From positions 27,054,710 through 27,118,709 of the forward strand of contig OU744723.1 in assembly GCA_916613615.1 (NCBI GenBank): a DNA stretch of 64,000 nt, read 5' to 3'. Below the pieces are notes generated by a model. That model saw only the letters and a program-made list of their open reading frames with translations, did not search any database and was not told where the DNA came from. Made by a program: the position numbers and the translations under genes. Below are positions 34,406 through 47,349 of the stretch, piece by piece (the first letter of the stretch is position 1; each line of letters opens with the position of its first letter). The stretch is from Steromphala cineraria (taxonomy: Eukaryota; Mollusca; Gastropoda; Trochida; Trochidae).

Positions 34406-36223
34406 ATCCTCTAAATATTTACTGCAGTAGCTGGACATTTCTTTGTTTTTTCCCCATTTTGTTGAATGTTGGCTATTTTTTTATCCTTAATATACCTAAA
34501 TATTTTAATATCGTGATGAATTAATTGGTTTTATTATAAAAATATTTTTGTTTGTACCAAGGAGATCGTCGGCTTAGCTTCGATATTAATTTCATTATCC
34601 ATTTAGGGGCCCGCAGTGTTTGAGCTGTGCCCTTAACCTGTATACAAGTGTAAAAATACGACTGATAGCTTACTTGAAAAATTTCAACGTAAATAATTTG
34701 TGAGTGGTAAGGTATAATATTGACATTGACGCTATTAGTATTTTGTCCATGTTATGTTTTCATTCCGAGATGTGAGTGAAGCGCGATCGTCAAGACACAA
34801 TCAAAACTACAAGTTTACATCGACAAGAATTATTCAAGTCTGAGCTTTTTACAGTTACATTAATATAAACAGCATATGAAATTTAACCTAAATATCATTA
34901 GTATTTCAAGAGAGAAATATAAACTTCATACAAAGGCTGTTATCATTAGAGTCGGACACCGAAGATAAGCCTTTGTCAGTCATGACGAATGCCTGAAAGT
35001 TTCTCGCCGTGATGTTCAAGATAAATATTTCACTTCCAATCAACCAAATGAAATAAAAGATTTAGTTTTTTTCCCACAACAATTCTACTTAAAATAGTTT
35101 TGTATACCATTTAATTATGTCGGTTTCAAAGTTTACGTTTATAAGAGTGAAGACAAAATAAATATTATTTGTAGCACAGTTTGGACGAGTCCACCATTAT
35201 AAGAGCACGGGGTGATATCCTGATAGGAAGATAGAATTTATACTTCATGATGACCTAAAGAAAAATGTATTTGTTTTGCTGATACAGAATTCCTTATATA
35301 TTTGATTATCTTTCTCTCATTGAATGTTTTGTTAATGCGGGATTATTAGGTCAAGTGTTTAGAAGTTCATCATTGCAACCCCTGTAAAATAATGGTTTGG
35401 TCATTTGTAAACAAATATGGCGGGAAGTTAAGCACCACGTGAGTGATTATCCACAGATGTGACAGATGTTACGATAATTTGTGAAGCATATTTCTTATAT
35501 ATGCTGCTGATTTTAATTGAGAATTGCTATGAAACCGAGTCACTCATGAAATAAAGTAGATATTTGATCTTGATTGAACAACAAAAGATCGATACATTTC
35601 ATGATTATTTTTTTTTCAGTGACAATTTTTTCTTGATTTGTAAGTCGTATGGCTGAAATATAATATATATACTGATAATTTAACGACTGTGGTCGATTTA
35701 TTGGAACGTGAAAATGACCATTTGGGGCATGGTTGAAATGTTAGGGGTGATTTGAACTTTTTAACCTCAGATTAACATACGTGGTCGAATTATCAGAGAT
35801 GTCGAATTAATAGAAAAATTACGGTAATAATATTCTGCCTTTTTTTACAGTCTCAAATAAGAAAATACTCCAAACCTACTTCTCAACATAGGTGGACTAG
35901 CCGCCGCCGGCCAGTATAGTTTGGGACGTTGTAAGTGAACCGTGTTGTCAAATCATTGTTTTTACACCCCTTGGGCGATTATATCCCTTCTTTTTTCAAT
36001 TGGTTTTAACTCATAACTACCTTCTTATAGGTATTTACCCTTTACACCCCTTGGGAAGTTATTGCCTTTATTTTAGTTGAATGTTGTATGCCGTGAGCTC
36101 CATCCGCGTAGGTTGGTTATCTCATAACCACCTTGGTCGGTTATAAGATTGTAAACAATCGCAAACATTTGGACTTGTAAAATTTGGATTTTTGATCAAA
36201 CAAGAAAGTTAAGTTTATGAACA

Positions 36224-36297
36224 ACGAAAGTGGGATTCGAACCAGGGACCTCCATGTTGTCCATCAGCGCTCTTACCTGTTGAGCTACCGAGGATCC
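36224..36297 (-). tRNA. tRNA-like sequence, probable pseudogene or SINE head
   Basis: In minus orientation it has an A-box TAGCTCAACAGG, a good D arm (GCTC/GAGC) and a B-box GGTTCGAATCCC. The acceptor stem does not close (GGATCCT against CCACTTTC), and the anticodon and T stems are poor, so it is unlikely to be a working tRNA. It sits in repeat-rich DNA with a duplicated phrase TTTACACCCCTTGGG at ~35,968 and ~36,041. A transcribable pol III relic is possible. Confidence 0.5.
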
Positions 36298-36718
36298 ATG
36301 CCAGTTGACATAAATTTGTTTGTGTCATATTTGGTATTTTATTTCCCCTATAAATATATAATTAATATTGCAATAAAATAGTTTTTAATGTACGGAATCA
36401 AGGTTTTAATTCTAAAACCCCTAAGCAGGGGGTATAGTAGGTAGTCTAAAATAGTATTCTTATCAAGACATATCAAACCCGCAAAACGTTTTTCAATTAT
36501 TTGTATGTAAACCAATTTAGTTGAAACACCGTCATAAAATAGTTTTTATTGTAAGAAATCAAGAGTTTATTTCTAAAACCCTTATCTGAGGGTATTAAAA
36601 AAAAATTCTTATCAACATATGATAAACCCGCGAATGATATCAGTAAAACGTTTTTAAATTAACTGTATATAAACAAATTAAGTTGAAACTTTTGCATGAG
36701 TCTTCCGCGGGAGTGTAA

Positions 36719-36823
36719 GTCAAATAATAACCCGTTTGTCTCGGGTTATGGAAATAACCTCTGCTCGGGCTACGCCCTCGCGAGGTTATTTTCCATAACC
36801 CCTCGGTACCGGGTTATTATTTA
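36719..36823. repeat. Long hairpin (b), ~48-bp arms
   Basis: The left arm begins CAAATAATAACCCG, contains GGTTATGGAAATAACCTC and ends GCTCGGG. The right arm is the complement with few mismatches. Loop CTACG, with CTCG on each side. Confidence 0.88.
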
Positions 36824-36947
36824 CTACATAACCTGACGTTGCAATAAAAAAGTGATAAAAGGACAAAAAAGGAAAAATATTAACCTCTATATGACTGCCC
36901 TCGTAGGTAATGAAAGCTTATTAAAGGAACAAATTTGATATTTTATT

Positions 36948-37478
36948 ATGCCCCAGCCATATATGGCAGGGGCATATTGAATTACCCGTGGTTATCCATA
37001 CTCCGTACGTCCGTACGTACAAACGTACGTAACCATTCTACACAGGGTATTGTTTATCCACTTCTCCTCAAAAAACATTCACCAGATTTAATTGAAATCG
37101 CACACATGGCTTTTAGGCATCCTAAGGGTGTGCATCTCATATTTTGTTTTTGATTTTGATTTTTGTTTTCCAATTTTTGTCATGTTGAATTTGGGTGAAT
37201 TTTTTGTGCAAGTGAAAGCTCATAGTAGTGTGATAGGGAGTGTTGTTTATGCATTTCTCAAAAAGTACTGGATAGATTGCGCTTTTCTTCCAAACATGCT
37301 TTATAGGTATCCTAAAGGTATGCACCTTATATTATGTTTTGGGATTTTTTAATTTTCTACATTTTAATGGATGTTTGAACTTAAATTAAGCTAAAGATGT
37401 ACATCTCTATTTAAATTCTATGGATGAAAACATTGAGAGATTGTTTATAAGCTGGGGCATCTGTGTCCCATGGACACA
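36948..37478 (+). mobile_element. Helentron-like short element, family F
   Basis: 5' ATGCCCCAGC forms a hairpin with GGCAGGGGCAT (36,948-36,975), followed by a CGTACGTA-rich microsatellite and two diverged ~190-bp units (marker CCTAA(A/G)GGTRTGCA). It ends GCTGGGGCAT (37,451-37,460) and the hairpin TGTGTCC-CAT-GGACACA (37,462-37,478). Same blueprint as families C and E with unrelated sequence. Non-coding. Confidence 0.65.
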
Positions 37479-37655
37479 AATTCCTTGTCTAATTTTGCCA
37501 TCAACCATTTTGACGGTTGGCATAATGATCCTGAGTGAGTAATAGGTACCGTTTTACGATAAAATAAGAAATTAACATCACTTATTATTATATGATGGAC
37601 GAGTGATCAGTCTTCTGATTGGTCAAGGAAGGTGGTCACCGACGATGATCAAACC

Positions 37656-37695
37656 TTATGTTGACCGCGGGAAACGTCACGCGAGGTCAACATAA
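37656..37695. repeat. Short hairpin (c)
   Basis: TTATGTTGACCGCG pairs with CGAGGTCAACATAA around a loop rich in CG. TCTGATTGGTC lies 40 bp upstream. Confidence 0.75.
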
Positions 37696-37828
37696 CAATC
37701 CAATGACCTGGATCTAAAAATAGATCGCCACTACGAGGAGTGCCGTAAACAGTTGCTTCGCAAAAAACTTAAAATAATTGAATAGTTCCAAAATAACTGA
37801 AACTTTCATAACTCATATAATAAAACAG

Positions 37829-37965
37829 TTGTTGACTTCAGTTATCGGTGAATCCAATTGTTTATTGACCTCGGAAACTTATGTTCACCTCGGCTGTCGC
37901 CTCGGTGAACATAACTGTTCCGAGGTCAATAAACCATTGGATTCACCTTAACTGAAGTCAATAAT
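37829..37965. repeat. Long hairpin (d), ~64-bp arms
   Basis: The left arm TTGTTGACTTCAG ... GTTCACCTCGG and right arm CCTCGGTGAAC ... CTGAAGTCAATAA match almost throughout; loop CTGTCG. Arms contain GACCTCGG and GTTCACC blocks. Confidence 0.9.
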
Positions 37966-38700
37966 AGTATAATGGCGAATATGAAATTGTAAAACGTACA
38001 AATTATATAGTGATATGGCATCACTGATCGGTTGTAATTGGGTCATACACCATTTTTGCTCTTTATCTTAATTTTGTCATTTATGTAACCTAAACTTGTT
38101 ATGTGAAACAGTTTACCTTACTTACATTGACTCTTATCTTTTTAGTTTTGAAACTCACAGGTTTCTTCTGTAAAATACAAATTGTAATAAATGTTAAAAA
38201 TCATAAACATGTTGCGAACAGGAAGTTTTGTTTTTAAAATTAAGCCTGCCTTTATAATTATTACGATATACTTTAGAGGATTCTTAATTTGCTCTATTTT
38301 CTCTCTCATGATAAGGTGTTTTTATCAGGTGTTCAGAAATCCTTGATTTGTTGGTGGTCACGAAGATGACAAACTTTATGAATAGTGACATTTAATCGAG
38401 AAATATCGGCTGTTCCAAGAAAACATCATTTCAAAGAATATCAGTGTTCAGGTTTGAAGTCGCGATTGTGATTGAATATGACGCGGGTCCAGAAGTCAAA
38501 CATACTTTTGGAAACGTATTTAAAGTATTCAAAATGACATTTATGTGTTCGATTGGTTCAATAGTGTTCGTTAGGTTATATGACTAGTATCCATGTGAAT
38601 TAGACGTGTGTATTTGCCTTCGTCAAACATAAACGACTGTTTTTAGATTTTCATTTAAAAAAAACAAGAATTAATGGTATATTTGCCATTTTGAAAAGAA

Positions 38701-38935
38701 TTAGGGGAGGACTGTATTCAGCGGCGTCCGTCCATACGTAAGTCCGGATTCTTGTTAACGCGATATCTCATGAACCGTTGCACCCAAAACCTTCATATTT
38801 GATCACATCCTTCATTGGGAATGTACGCAGACAGCTGTCACGTTTGGTGACCTTGACCTTATTTTCAAGGTCACCATGGCACTTTGACCACCTTTGAAAC
38901 TCTTGTTTAAGATGGACTGAAATGCCATTTGGCAA
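38701..38935. repeat. Dispersed repeat family G, copy 1
   Basis: Contains GATATCTCATGAACCGTTG and GGTGACCTTGACCTTATTTT with a following inverted AAGGTCACC, forming a small hairpin. The same phrases recur at 46.3-46.7 kb. Non-coding. Confidence 0.6.
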
Positions 38936-39433
38936 CTTTCGGGATTCATAAAAAAAATGGACATTGACTCAACCTAAAATTTCTGAAATCGACCTAGTAA
39001 CGACTTAATTACGACTTTATAAATACACCGCCTAATTAGGCCGGCGAACAGAATAAAACGCGCTGAAGGGTGACTGCCTCGTGACTTGTAGGGGGTACGG
39101 GATTCTCTTGATGTATGTCCTCGTTATGCAAAACAACACAAGCTAATAGTAAAAGCCCAAAGTTTAACCGTCGATTTAACATCCTCCAAATATCTCAAAC
39201 TTTCAACAAATCGGTAGTTAAGTTAGTCATCTTGCAATTCCTATTTATGAATATGTAAGACAATGAATGGAACGATAATGTGCGCATAATCAATCACTGT
39301 AACAGCATGCAGCTTGTCTCGCCTCATAATACTGAACGTGAGAACCCGGATGTATTTTTGCCATTAACAATGCTCACATATTAACTGTTACATCTGCATG
39401 CACAGTTATTTTTTTACAGTTAAACCAATTTTT

Positions 39434-41647
39434 AGCTCATGGCCTTATGGCCTTATGGCCTTATGGCATGGTGTCCGGTGTCCGGCGTCCGTCCGTCCGT
39501 CCATCCGTCCGTCCGTCTGTCCGTCCGTCCGTCTGTCCGTCAGGAAACTTTCAAGAAAAAGACTACTCCTCCTAAACGAATTCAGATATCATTCTGAAAT
39601 TGTAGTATGTTATACCCATGGTGATTCCTCACAGAAAGGTAGACGTTTCAGTTTTGAGAATCCAAGATGGCCGTCATGGCAGCCATATTGAATTTTCAAT
39701 TAGATTTCATGAAAAAGACTACTCCTTCTAAACGAATTCAGATATCATTCTGAAATTGTAGTATGTTATACCCATGGTGATTCCTCACAGAAAAGTAGAC
39801 GTTTCAGTTTTGAGAATCCAAGATGGCCGCCATGACAGCCATATTGAATTTTCAATTAGATTTCATGAAAAAGACTACTCCTTCTAAACGAATTCAGATA
39901 TCATTCTGAAATTGTAGTATGTTATACCCATGGTGATTCCTCACAGAAAGGTAGACGTTTCAGTTTTGAGAATCCAAGATGGCCGCCATGACAGCCATAT
40001 TGAATTTTCAATTAGATTTCATGAAAAAGACTACTTCTTCTAAACGAATACAGATATCATTCTGAAATTGTAGTATGTTATACCTATAGTGATTCCGCAC
40101 AGAAAGGTATACGTTTCAGTTTTGAGAATCCGATATGGCCGCCATGGCAGCCATATTGAATTTTCAATTAGATTTCATGACAAAGACTATTTCTCCTAAA
40201 CCAATCTAGATATCATGTTTATGTTGTAGTATGTTATACCTTTAGGGATTCCGCACAGAAAGGTAGACGTTTCAGTTTTGAGAATCCAAGATGGCCGCAA
40301 TAGCAGCCATATTGACTTTTCAGCTGCAGATGACACATCATTATTATTACATTTTAAGCTTTCATCAAGTGATCACTGGCACAATATAAATTCTCTAATT
40401 TGAACTTACTAATCATAAAATTATCTTAAATATGGAATATTTAAGATTGTCGTGCAAGTTGTTCTATATTTTTAAGTGTTTCTAAAAAAAATTAAGATGA
40501 AAGACAAACATGATTGATTAATTTGTTTAAAATCTTTATGGCAACTAGCTGCAAAAAACAAATCACATTAAACATGTTAAATTTTTAACAATGGTATCTC
40601 CCTTATATTCCTTTAAATACCACACATAAGGGGTCAACCAGAGTTCAGATATTCCACTATGCTGTCTAATACACATCCCAAGGCAGGCTGCTAGCATCAC
40701 AGTGTCAGCTGCTAGTCTGTTGCACAATCAACCTGACCCAATTGATATGGTAGAGCATTATGCTATATGGCCATGGCCCATGTGTATGCAATAAAAGTTA
40801 TGGACTTGTATTCTCATGACAGTGATATGTTCTTTCTAAGAATAACAACTTACACAAAACTTGTCAACAATAAGCTTTGTGTTTAGCAATCTACATGATA
40901 AGTTGATGTGGAATAAATATGCAGATGAAAATCGAAAAGGGTTTAGTAAGAAAAGTAAGGAAATTTGATTTGTCATATCTCTCTGTTGATTTGACAATGC
41001 AAATATGTTTACCATTACAGTACTGTATGAGTGTTAAATAAATTGATACTTTAATGAAAGACATCTCATGGTCACTTGACATGTTAATATTATGTGAACA
41101 AAATAAACATGTCTTATGCATTGCTGTGTTTATGACTTTCCTCTCAATCAGTCATTCATTTTCCTTGAAAAATCTGTACTTTTGGGATTCTCAATATCCC
41201 ATGCAGCATAACCATTAGTGAAATAATCTTGAAATCATATTAATGATTCACTACAAAACAAATGTAAGTGGCCACCATCCTGTAAATAATGAATGACATT
41301 TAAATGGATACACCTAAACCAATCAAGATATCATAATGAAATTAATACGGATGCCCACATAATAGTAGCATTTTGAAGATTAAAAAGTACAAGATGGTCA
41401 CCAATTCAGCCAAAGATATACAAAATAGTTATACAAAAACCTACTGCTTGTTAACTTATCATGATTATATCATTCGTGTATTAATGTTTGTTCAAGCTCT
41501 AGTCGTTTCCAAAAGAAGACTAGTATTATTAAAGATAAAAAAATCATGATGGCAGCCATAATCAATTATATAAAAGATGGTTACATGTATAATTAAACCA
41601 TTTTACCACATCATTCATTTTAAGGTGAGCTTCTGTACCCTCGGTAC
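39434..41647 (+). mobile_element. Helentron-like element, family C copy 2
   Basis: Starts AGCTCA followed by GGCCTTAT repeats and (GTCC)n (39,480-39,540), five 156-bp units (markers at 39,662, 39,818, 39,974, 40,130 and 40,286), then a tail homologous to copy 1 but shorter. It ends AAGGTGAGCT (41,622-41,631) and the hairpin GTACC-CTC-GGTAC (41,635-41,647). It lies in the intron of the nSTAND gene, same orientation. Confidence 0.72.
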
Positions 41648-42049
41648 TTTTATTTATTGATTGTGATGGGACATAAAAAAAATAATTATATTGTATATAT
41701 TGTATATTGTATACTGTAGATACATTTGCGAACATTTTGTACAGTGAACCTATAATATGCTAACCCTATCCGTAACCGTTAAGAAATCCCTTAATATGAA
41801 TCAAAGGGCTAAAGTAGAAATTTTTTATGACTCCAAGGGCTAAAGAAGATAGTTTCAAGGAATTTACGACTAAAGGAGACAGTTGCAACGAATTCAAGGG
41901 CTACAAAGGAGAGCTGATGTTTTTCCAAAGCTTAAATAGACAGTATAACAGAAATAAGTAAAATGATATATGATAAAAATTACAGAGTGTTTTATTAAAT
42001 TTGAATTAATACAGATTTATAAAGTATAGAGGAATGTTTGATGTTACAG

Positions 42050-45000
42050 AGAGGACACTGAGTCACTTGCAGACCTGGAATGAGGGCATGGTGAGAACCG
42101 CTGCACTGGAGCAGGTCCTGGAGAAGGTGAAGAACGGGACCACCTGGCTCACCATCAAGGGGAATCCAGGCGAGGGGAAGACCACAGTGGGCTTCATGAC
42201 ATTGGAAGAGATGCATAGGAGTGGAAGACAAGTGTACGAGGTGAGGTCGCCTGAGGAGTTCACTGAGGTCATGTCAACGTCTACTAGTCCTGTCATTATG
42301 CTTGATGATGTGTTCGGTGACCTCGAGTTTAACCCTGCTGAATGGTCCATATGGAAATCTGCTCTAAGTCCTCTGCTGAAGGAACGAGAACACAGATCAC
42401 ATGAAGAGGAAGATAAAACATCCATGAAGGATGTGACTGTTATTCTCATAGGACGGGATTATGTACTGAATACAGCATCAGTTGACCTGGGGAGACTCTC
42501 TGACTTCCTAACTTCAAGTAAACATGTCGTCTGCATGGATCACAGTTTGAAGAGAGGCCTTGAAGAGAAGCGGGCTATATGGGATTCCATATCCAGATCA
42601 AGTGGTGTTGAATTAGACCAGGAGACGGTTGCTGACATCTTGAGGATTGAAGTGCCGCACGGATTTCCTCACGTTTGCCGTCTGTTCACTACAATCCATA
42701 AAGAAAACAAGGCAATCAGTGCAGTTGAGTTTTTTAAAAAACCACTGAATTTTCTTAATGCATCAGTAGCAAACCTTTTTAAAGATACAGATAAGGTGAT
42801 GCTGTTTACAGAAATGGTGAAAGGTAATGGCAGGATTGGAAGGAAAGAACTGAGAGAGTTGGATCCAACATTCAAGGTCTCTAAGGCATCCAACAGTCTT
42901 CTTGGAACTTATATCAAAGTTGTAGAAGATTGTTTTGTCTTTGACCATCCGTCTATCTATGATAGTGTCGCATTCCACTTGTGTTCATGGAATCCAGAAT
43001 TTGTGATTCAAAAGTGTCCAGTGATATTCATACATGAGCGAATCCGACTTTATATGTCAGAAGATGCTAGGTTAAAATCCAGTCCTCAATCAGGCCTAGT
43101 TGTTAATCTCAACAAGTCCTATGCAGAGAATCTTGCTGAACGGTTTGCTACCGAGATTGTGGAAAATAACTTTGTCCACGTGCTTTCCCATCAAGTTTTT
43201 ACACAGGAGACATTTGTTAATATGGTGATGTCTAAAATCAAAATACCATTGATTTCACTGCTTCAGTTGGAAGCCAAAACTACCAGTAATAAATTTCTAT
43301 ATTTCGTACCCAGCAGCAAGTCCCCAGAGCTTCTGAAGTACATTGACAGCTGTCCAGAAATAGTGCTTACTGAAGATGATGAAAAAACACTTTTGTTAGG
43401 AACATGTAAAAGTGCTGCATCAGACGTACTCTCGTATTTGAAAGACACAAGGAAAGCTTTTGATATAAATGTTCAATTAAGGCTTGATATATTTCAACTA
43501 GAAGAGAGAACGCCACTGATTATTGCTGCACAAACCAGAGATGTGGAGTTTGTTCACCAGGTCCTGTCACTCAAGCCTGATCTGAATGAAAGGGATCCAT
43601 GGAGGAGAACAGCACTTCACTTCTTGTGTCAGTCTGGATTGGCATCAGCTGTATCAGAGGTTATTGATAGAGGAGCAGATATTAATGTACACGACAATTT
43701 CGGCGAATCTCCCTTATCCTATGCTGGATTATACAAACGTCTGGAAATTGTGAAACTGTTGATAAGAAGAGGAGCAAGAATTGATGAGAAGTCACTTATT
43801 AGAGCATGCAGAGGAGGTGATCTTCAAATTGTTAATCTGCTTCTTGAGAAAGACAAGACACTTCATACAGCAAGTATTTTAACAAACAGTCTTTCTGGAG
43901 CAAGTGTGGGAGGTCACATAGACATTATGAAACTGCTTGTTGACAAAGGTGCTTCAATTACCTCAACTATCTCCCAAATTCCTGCACTTCATGCTGCATG
44001 TGGTTATAAGCGACATCAAGCTGTTAAATGGTTGCTGCTAAAAGGTGCAGATATTAACAGAATAGACGTCAACGGAGATACACCACTCCATATTGCAGCA
44101 AATAGAGGATCTAAGGAGTGTGTTGATGTGTTACTGAAAGCAGGTGCTACGGTGAATATACTGAATAAAGAAGGTCATACACCACTTCATAATGCAGCAT
44201 GGAGCAGATCTAAGGAGTGTGTTGATGTGTTACTGAAAGCAGGTGCTACGGTGAATATACTGAATAAAGAAGGTTATACACCACTTCATAATGCAGCATG
44301 GAGCAGATCTAAGGAGTCTGTTGATGTGTTACTGAAAGCAGGTGCTACGGTGAATATACAGAATAAAGAAGGTGATACACCACTTCATCATGCAGCATGG
44401 AGCAGATCTAAGAAGTATGTTGATGTGTTACTGAAAGCAGGTGCTACTGTGCATATACAGAATAAAGAAGGTGATACACCACTTCATAACGCAGCAGGGA
44501 GCAGATCTAAGGAGTGTGTTGATGTGTTACTGAAAGAAGGTGCTACTGTGAATATACAGAATAAAGAAGGTGATACACCACTTCATCATGCAGCATGGAG
44601 CAGATCTAAGGAGTGTGTTGATGTGTTACTGAAAGCAGGTGCTACTGTGAATATACAGAATAAAGAAGGTGATACACCACTTCAGAAAGCAGCAGGGAGG
44701 GGATCTAAGGAGTGTGTTGATGTGTTACTGAAAGCAGGTGCTACTGTGAATATACAGAATAAAGAAGGTGATACACCACTTCAGAAAGCAGCAGGGAGCG
44801 GATCTGAGGAGTGTGTTGATGTGTTACTGAAAGCAGGTGCTACTGTGAATATACAGAATAAAGAAGGTGATACACCACTTCATATTGCAGCAGGGAGCGG
44901 ATCTGAGGAGTGTGTTGATGTGTTACTGAAAGCAGGTGCTACTGTGCATATACAGAATAAAGAAAGTGATACACCACTTCATAAAGCAGCAGGGAGCAGA

Positions 45001-45804
45001 TCTAAGGAGTGTGTTGATGTGTTACTGAAAGAAGGTGCTACTGTGAATATACAGAATAAAGAAGGTGATACACCACTTCATCATGCAGCATGGAGCAGAT
45101 CTAAGGAGTGTGTTGATGTGTTACTGAAAGCAGGTGCTACTGTAAATATCCAGAATAAAGAAGGTTATACACCACTTCATCATGCAGCATGGAGCAGATC
45201 TAAGGAGTATGTTGATGTGTTACTGAAAGCAGGTGCTACTGTGAATATACATAATAAAGAAGGTGATACACCACTTCAGAAAGCAGCATTGACGGGATCT
45301 AAGGAGTGTGTTGATGTGTTACTGAAAGCAGGTGCTACTGTGAATATCCAGAATAAAGGTGGTAATACACCACTTCATAATGCAGCATTGATGGGGTCTA
45401 AGGAGTGTGTGGATGTGTTACTGAAAGCAGGTGCTAATGTGAATATCCTGAATAAAGAAGGTAATACACCACTTCATACAGCAGCATGGAGAAGATCTAA
45501 GGCATGTCAGAAAACAGAAGTATTTCCACTTGTCCACTTGACTATCAATTGGATGATTCAGTCTCTCTCTGACCGCTACATATCATGTTGCCAGACGCTG
45601 ATCCAACAAGGAGCCAATGTCAACTGTCAGAACATAAAGGGGGATACACCATTACATATTCTCGGTTACTCAACCCTTCCTTGCGATGTTAGACTCGCCA
45701 GACTGTTGATAGACAGTGGTGCTGATGTTAATATATGTAACAACCAGGGGACACCAGCTCTTCATGGCGAGGTCAAACAACTCCTTCAAGAAGATGCAGC
45801 TTGA
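42050..45804 (+). CDS. nSTAND3-type NTPase with about 20 ankyrin repeats, main exon
   Basis: Large last exon after acceptor GATGTTACAG; the ATG at 42,034 falls in the putative intron, so 42,050 is preferred. Numbering from that ATG, Walker A is GNPGEGKTT (43-51), Walker B VIMLDDVFG (87-95), sensor-1-like TVILIGRDYVL at ~133-143, then a helical region to ~490. This order fits STAND ATPases of the nSTAND3 kind, abundant in molluscs and cnidarians and thought to act as ligand-activated oligomerising switches. Ankyrin repeats fill ~500-1250: six or so diverged ones, 14 nearly identical 33-residue repeats (DNA 44,080-45,465), an irregular unit with a ~25-residue insertion, and two final ones. No signal peptide or membrane segment; probably cytosolic. 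No frameshifts. Ligand and effector unknown. Confidence 0.9.
44080..45465 (+). repeat. 14 x 99-bp coding minisatellite (ankyrin repeats)
   Basis: Exact 99-bp period. Units read TPLH-x-AA-x-x-x-SKECVDVLLKAG followed by ATVNIQNKEGD with little change, while variability concentrates at residues 5 and 8-10 of the unit (HNAAWSR, HHAAWSR, QKAAGRG, HIAAGSG, QKAALTG). That is the beta-turn and first-helix surface where ankyrin proteins bind partners. Homogenisation by unequal exchange or gene conversion is likely. Confidence 0.95.
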
Positions 45805-46319
45805 TAAGCTAGTTATAGAGCAGTCAATTCACAACTTTAACAAATACATATTATCTGAGAAGAGCTAGCTTGAAAAGCAACGAAATCAAAGTACAGAGAA
45901 GTAAATTTACAAATTTAACTGATGTATCTGAGAAGATTCATATTCACATCACATGTTTTAGGCTAAATATAGACTAAAGACTTTTTTCCCTGATGCATTG
46001 AGGTATGAAGACTACAATGAACTGGTACAAGAAGACAAAACTCCAAAAGAAAAGACGCCTGGTTTTCCTAAGCAGAATGACATTTACAACATAAATAGTT
46101 TTTAGTCTTAATAACAAAGGATTTGTGAATGAGATTCATGCTTGTGTATGACACTAGGCAAACAATTTTAAGTTCTACACAAAAGACAGCTAAATTGTTG
46201 GATAAATGAATCTAATATTTCTCATTGTTTTAACTGTATTATTCTATATTCTGTACAGACATGGCTTTTAATGAAAGTTTATTAGAAAATTGTAAAACTG
46301 TTATATAACTGTCAGCAGC
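45805..46319. other. 3' flank of the nSTAND gene
   Basis: Probably includes the 3' UTR. No canonical AATAAA was seen within the first ~500 bp, so the polyadenylation site is unresolved. No other gene. Confidence 0.35.
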
Positions 46320-46730
46320 ATCTGTCCGTCCATCCATATACGTACTTCCGTAATTGTTTACCAGATATCTCATGAATGATTTGACTAAAAGTCACAAATC
46401 TAAAGTAGTGTTACTCAAATCAGATCGAAACTTGTCACTTGTACCTCTTGTCACTTGTACCTCTTGTCACTTGTACCTCTTGTCACTTGTGGCGTGTCAC
46501 CTGTAGACACCAGTCGGTTATCGTGATCTTGACCTTATTTTCAGGGTCACTACAGAACGCCTGCTTTTGCAACATTTTAAGAACAATATCTCACTATTCC
46601 ACTCAAAGTCTTAAAATTTGATGTCAGCCTTTTTTAGGTGCATCCACAGACACCAGTCGATTATGGTGACCTTATCTTTAATTTCAAGGTCACTTTGGGA
46701 TCTTAACACTCGAAACACTTGTTAAAGGCA
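46320..46730. repeat. Dispersed repeat family G, copy 2
   Basis: Shares GATATCTCATGAA, CTTGACCTTATTTTCA-GGGTCAC and GACACCAGTCG phrases with copy 1, and carries a 16-bp tandem repeat (GTCACTTGTACCTCTT, ~3.5 copies, 46,433-46,492). Confidence 0.6.
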
Positions 46731-47220
46731 CTACTCCATCGACTTTCATCTGCCATCTTGAAATTTAAGCATTGTGAGAAAACAAATGTGCTGTATTATG
46801 TAAATTCGTTAACTAAATTAAGAAATAAAAAACTGATTGATAGAAGAGGAACATATTTTTTCATAATAAAAGTTATCAGTTACGACAACATTTTGTCGTA
46901 GTAATGCATTCCACAATTGTAGCTTCGATAATTGGCTTCATTTCACGATGTTTTTCTTTTTGGATGTTTTCTTTTTAGAGCGATATAATTTATTCTTTGT
47001 CAAATTGTTAAATCTTGAACAGCTGAAATGCTAATCTCATAAATTGAAATGAAGTGTGAAATTATCATGTAAAAATCATATATATTATATCATAGTAAAA
47101 ACATTGTTTACTTATCATTCATGTTACTGTAATATTTGGAGATCATGCTGCCTACAAGGTCATAATAACTCATAAACAATTTCATATTATTATTCTAAAA
47201 TATTAATGATTTTTATTATT
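46731..47220. other. Intergenic, nothing recognised
   Basis: AT-rich with no supported coding frame. Confidence 0.4.
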
Positions 47221-47317
47221 AGCTCATCTGGTCTGAAAGACACGATGGGCTTATGGCATGGCATGGCGTCCGGCGTCCGTCCGTCCGTCCGTCCGTCCGT
47301 CCATCCGTCCGTCCATC

Positions 47318-47349
<32 letters not shown>

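Larger units (their letters stand above)
32802..42049 (+). other. Putative 9.2-kb intron of the nSTAND-ankyrin gene
   Basis: From GTAAGT at 32,802 to the acceptor TTTGATGTTACAG ending at 42,049. It contains hairpins, a tRNA-like sequence, a family F element and the second family C element, all listed separately. No further phase-compatible exon with coding character was recognised, but short ones could be missed. Confidence 0.5.

Noticed and set aside
36224..36297. Functional tRNA gene
   Set aside because: Acceptor and T stems do not pair, so kept only as a tRNA-like relic.
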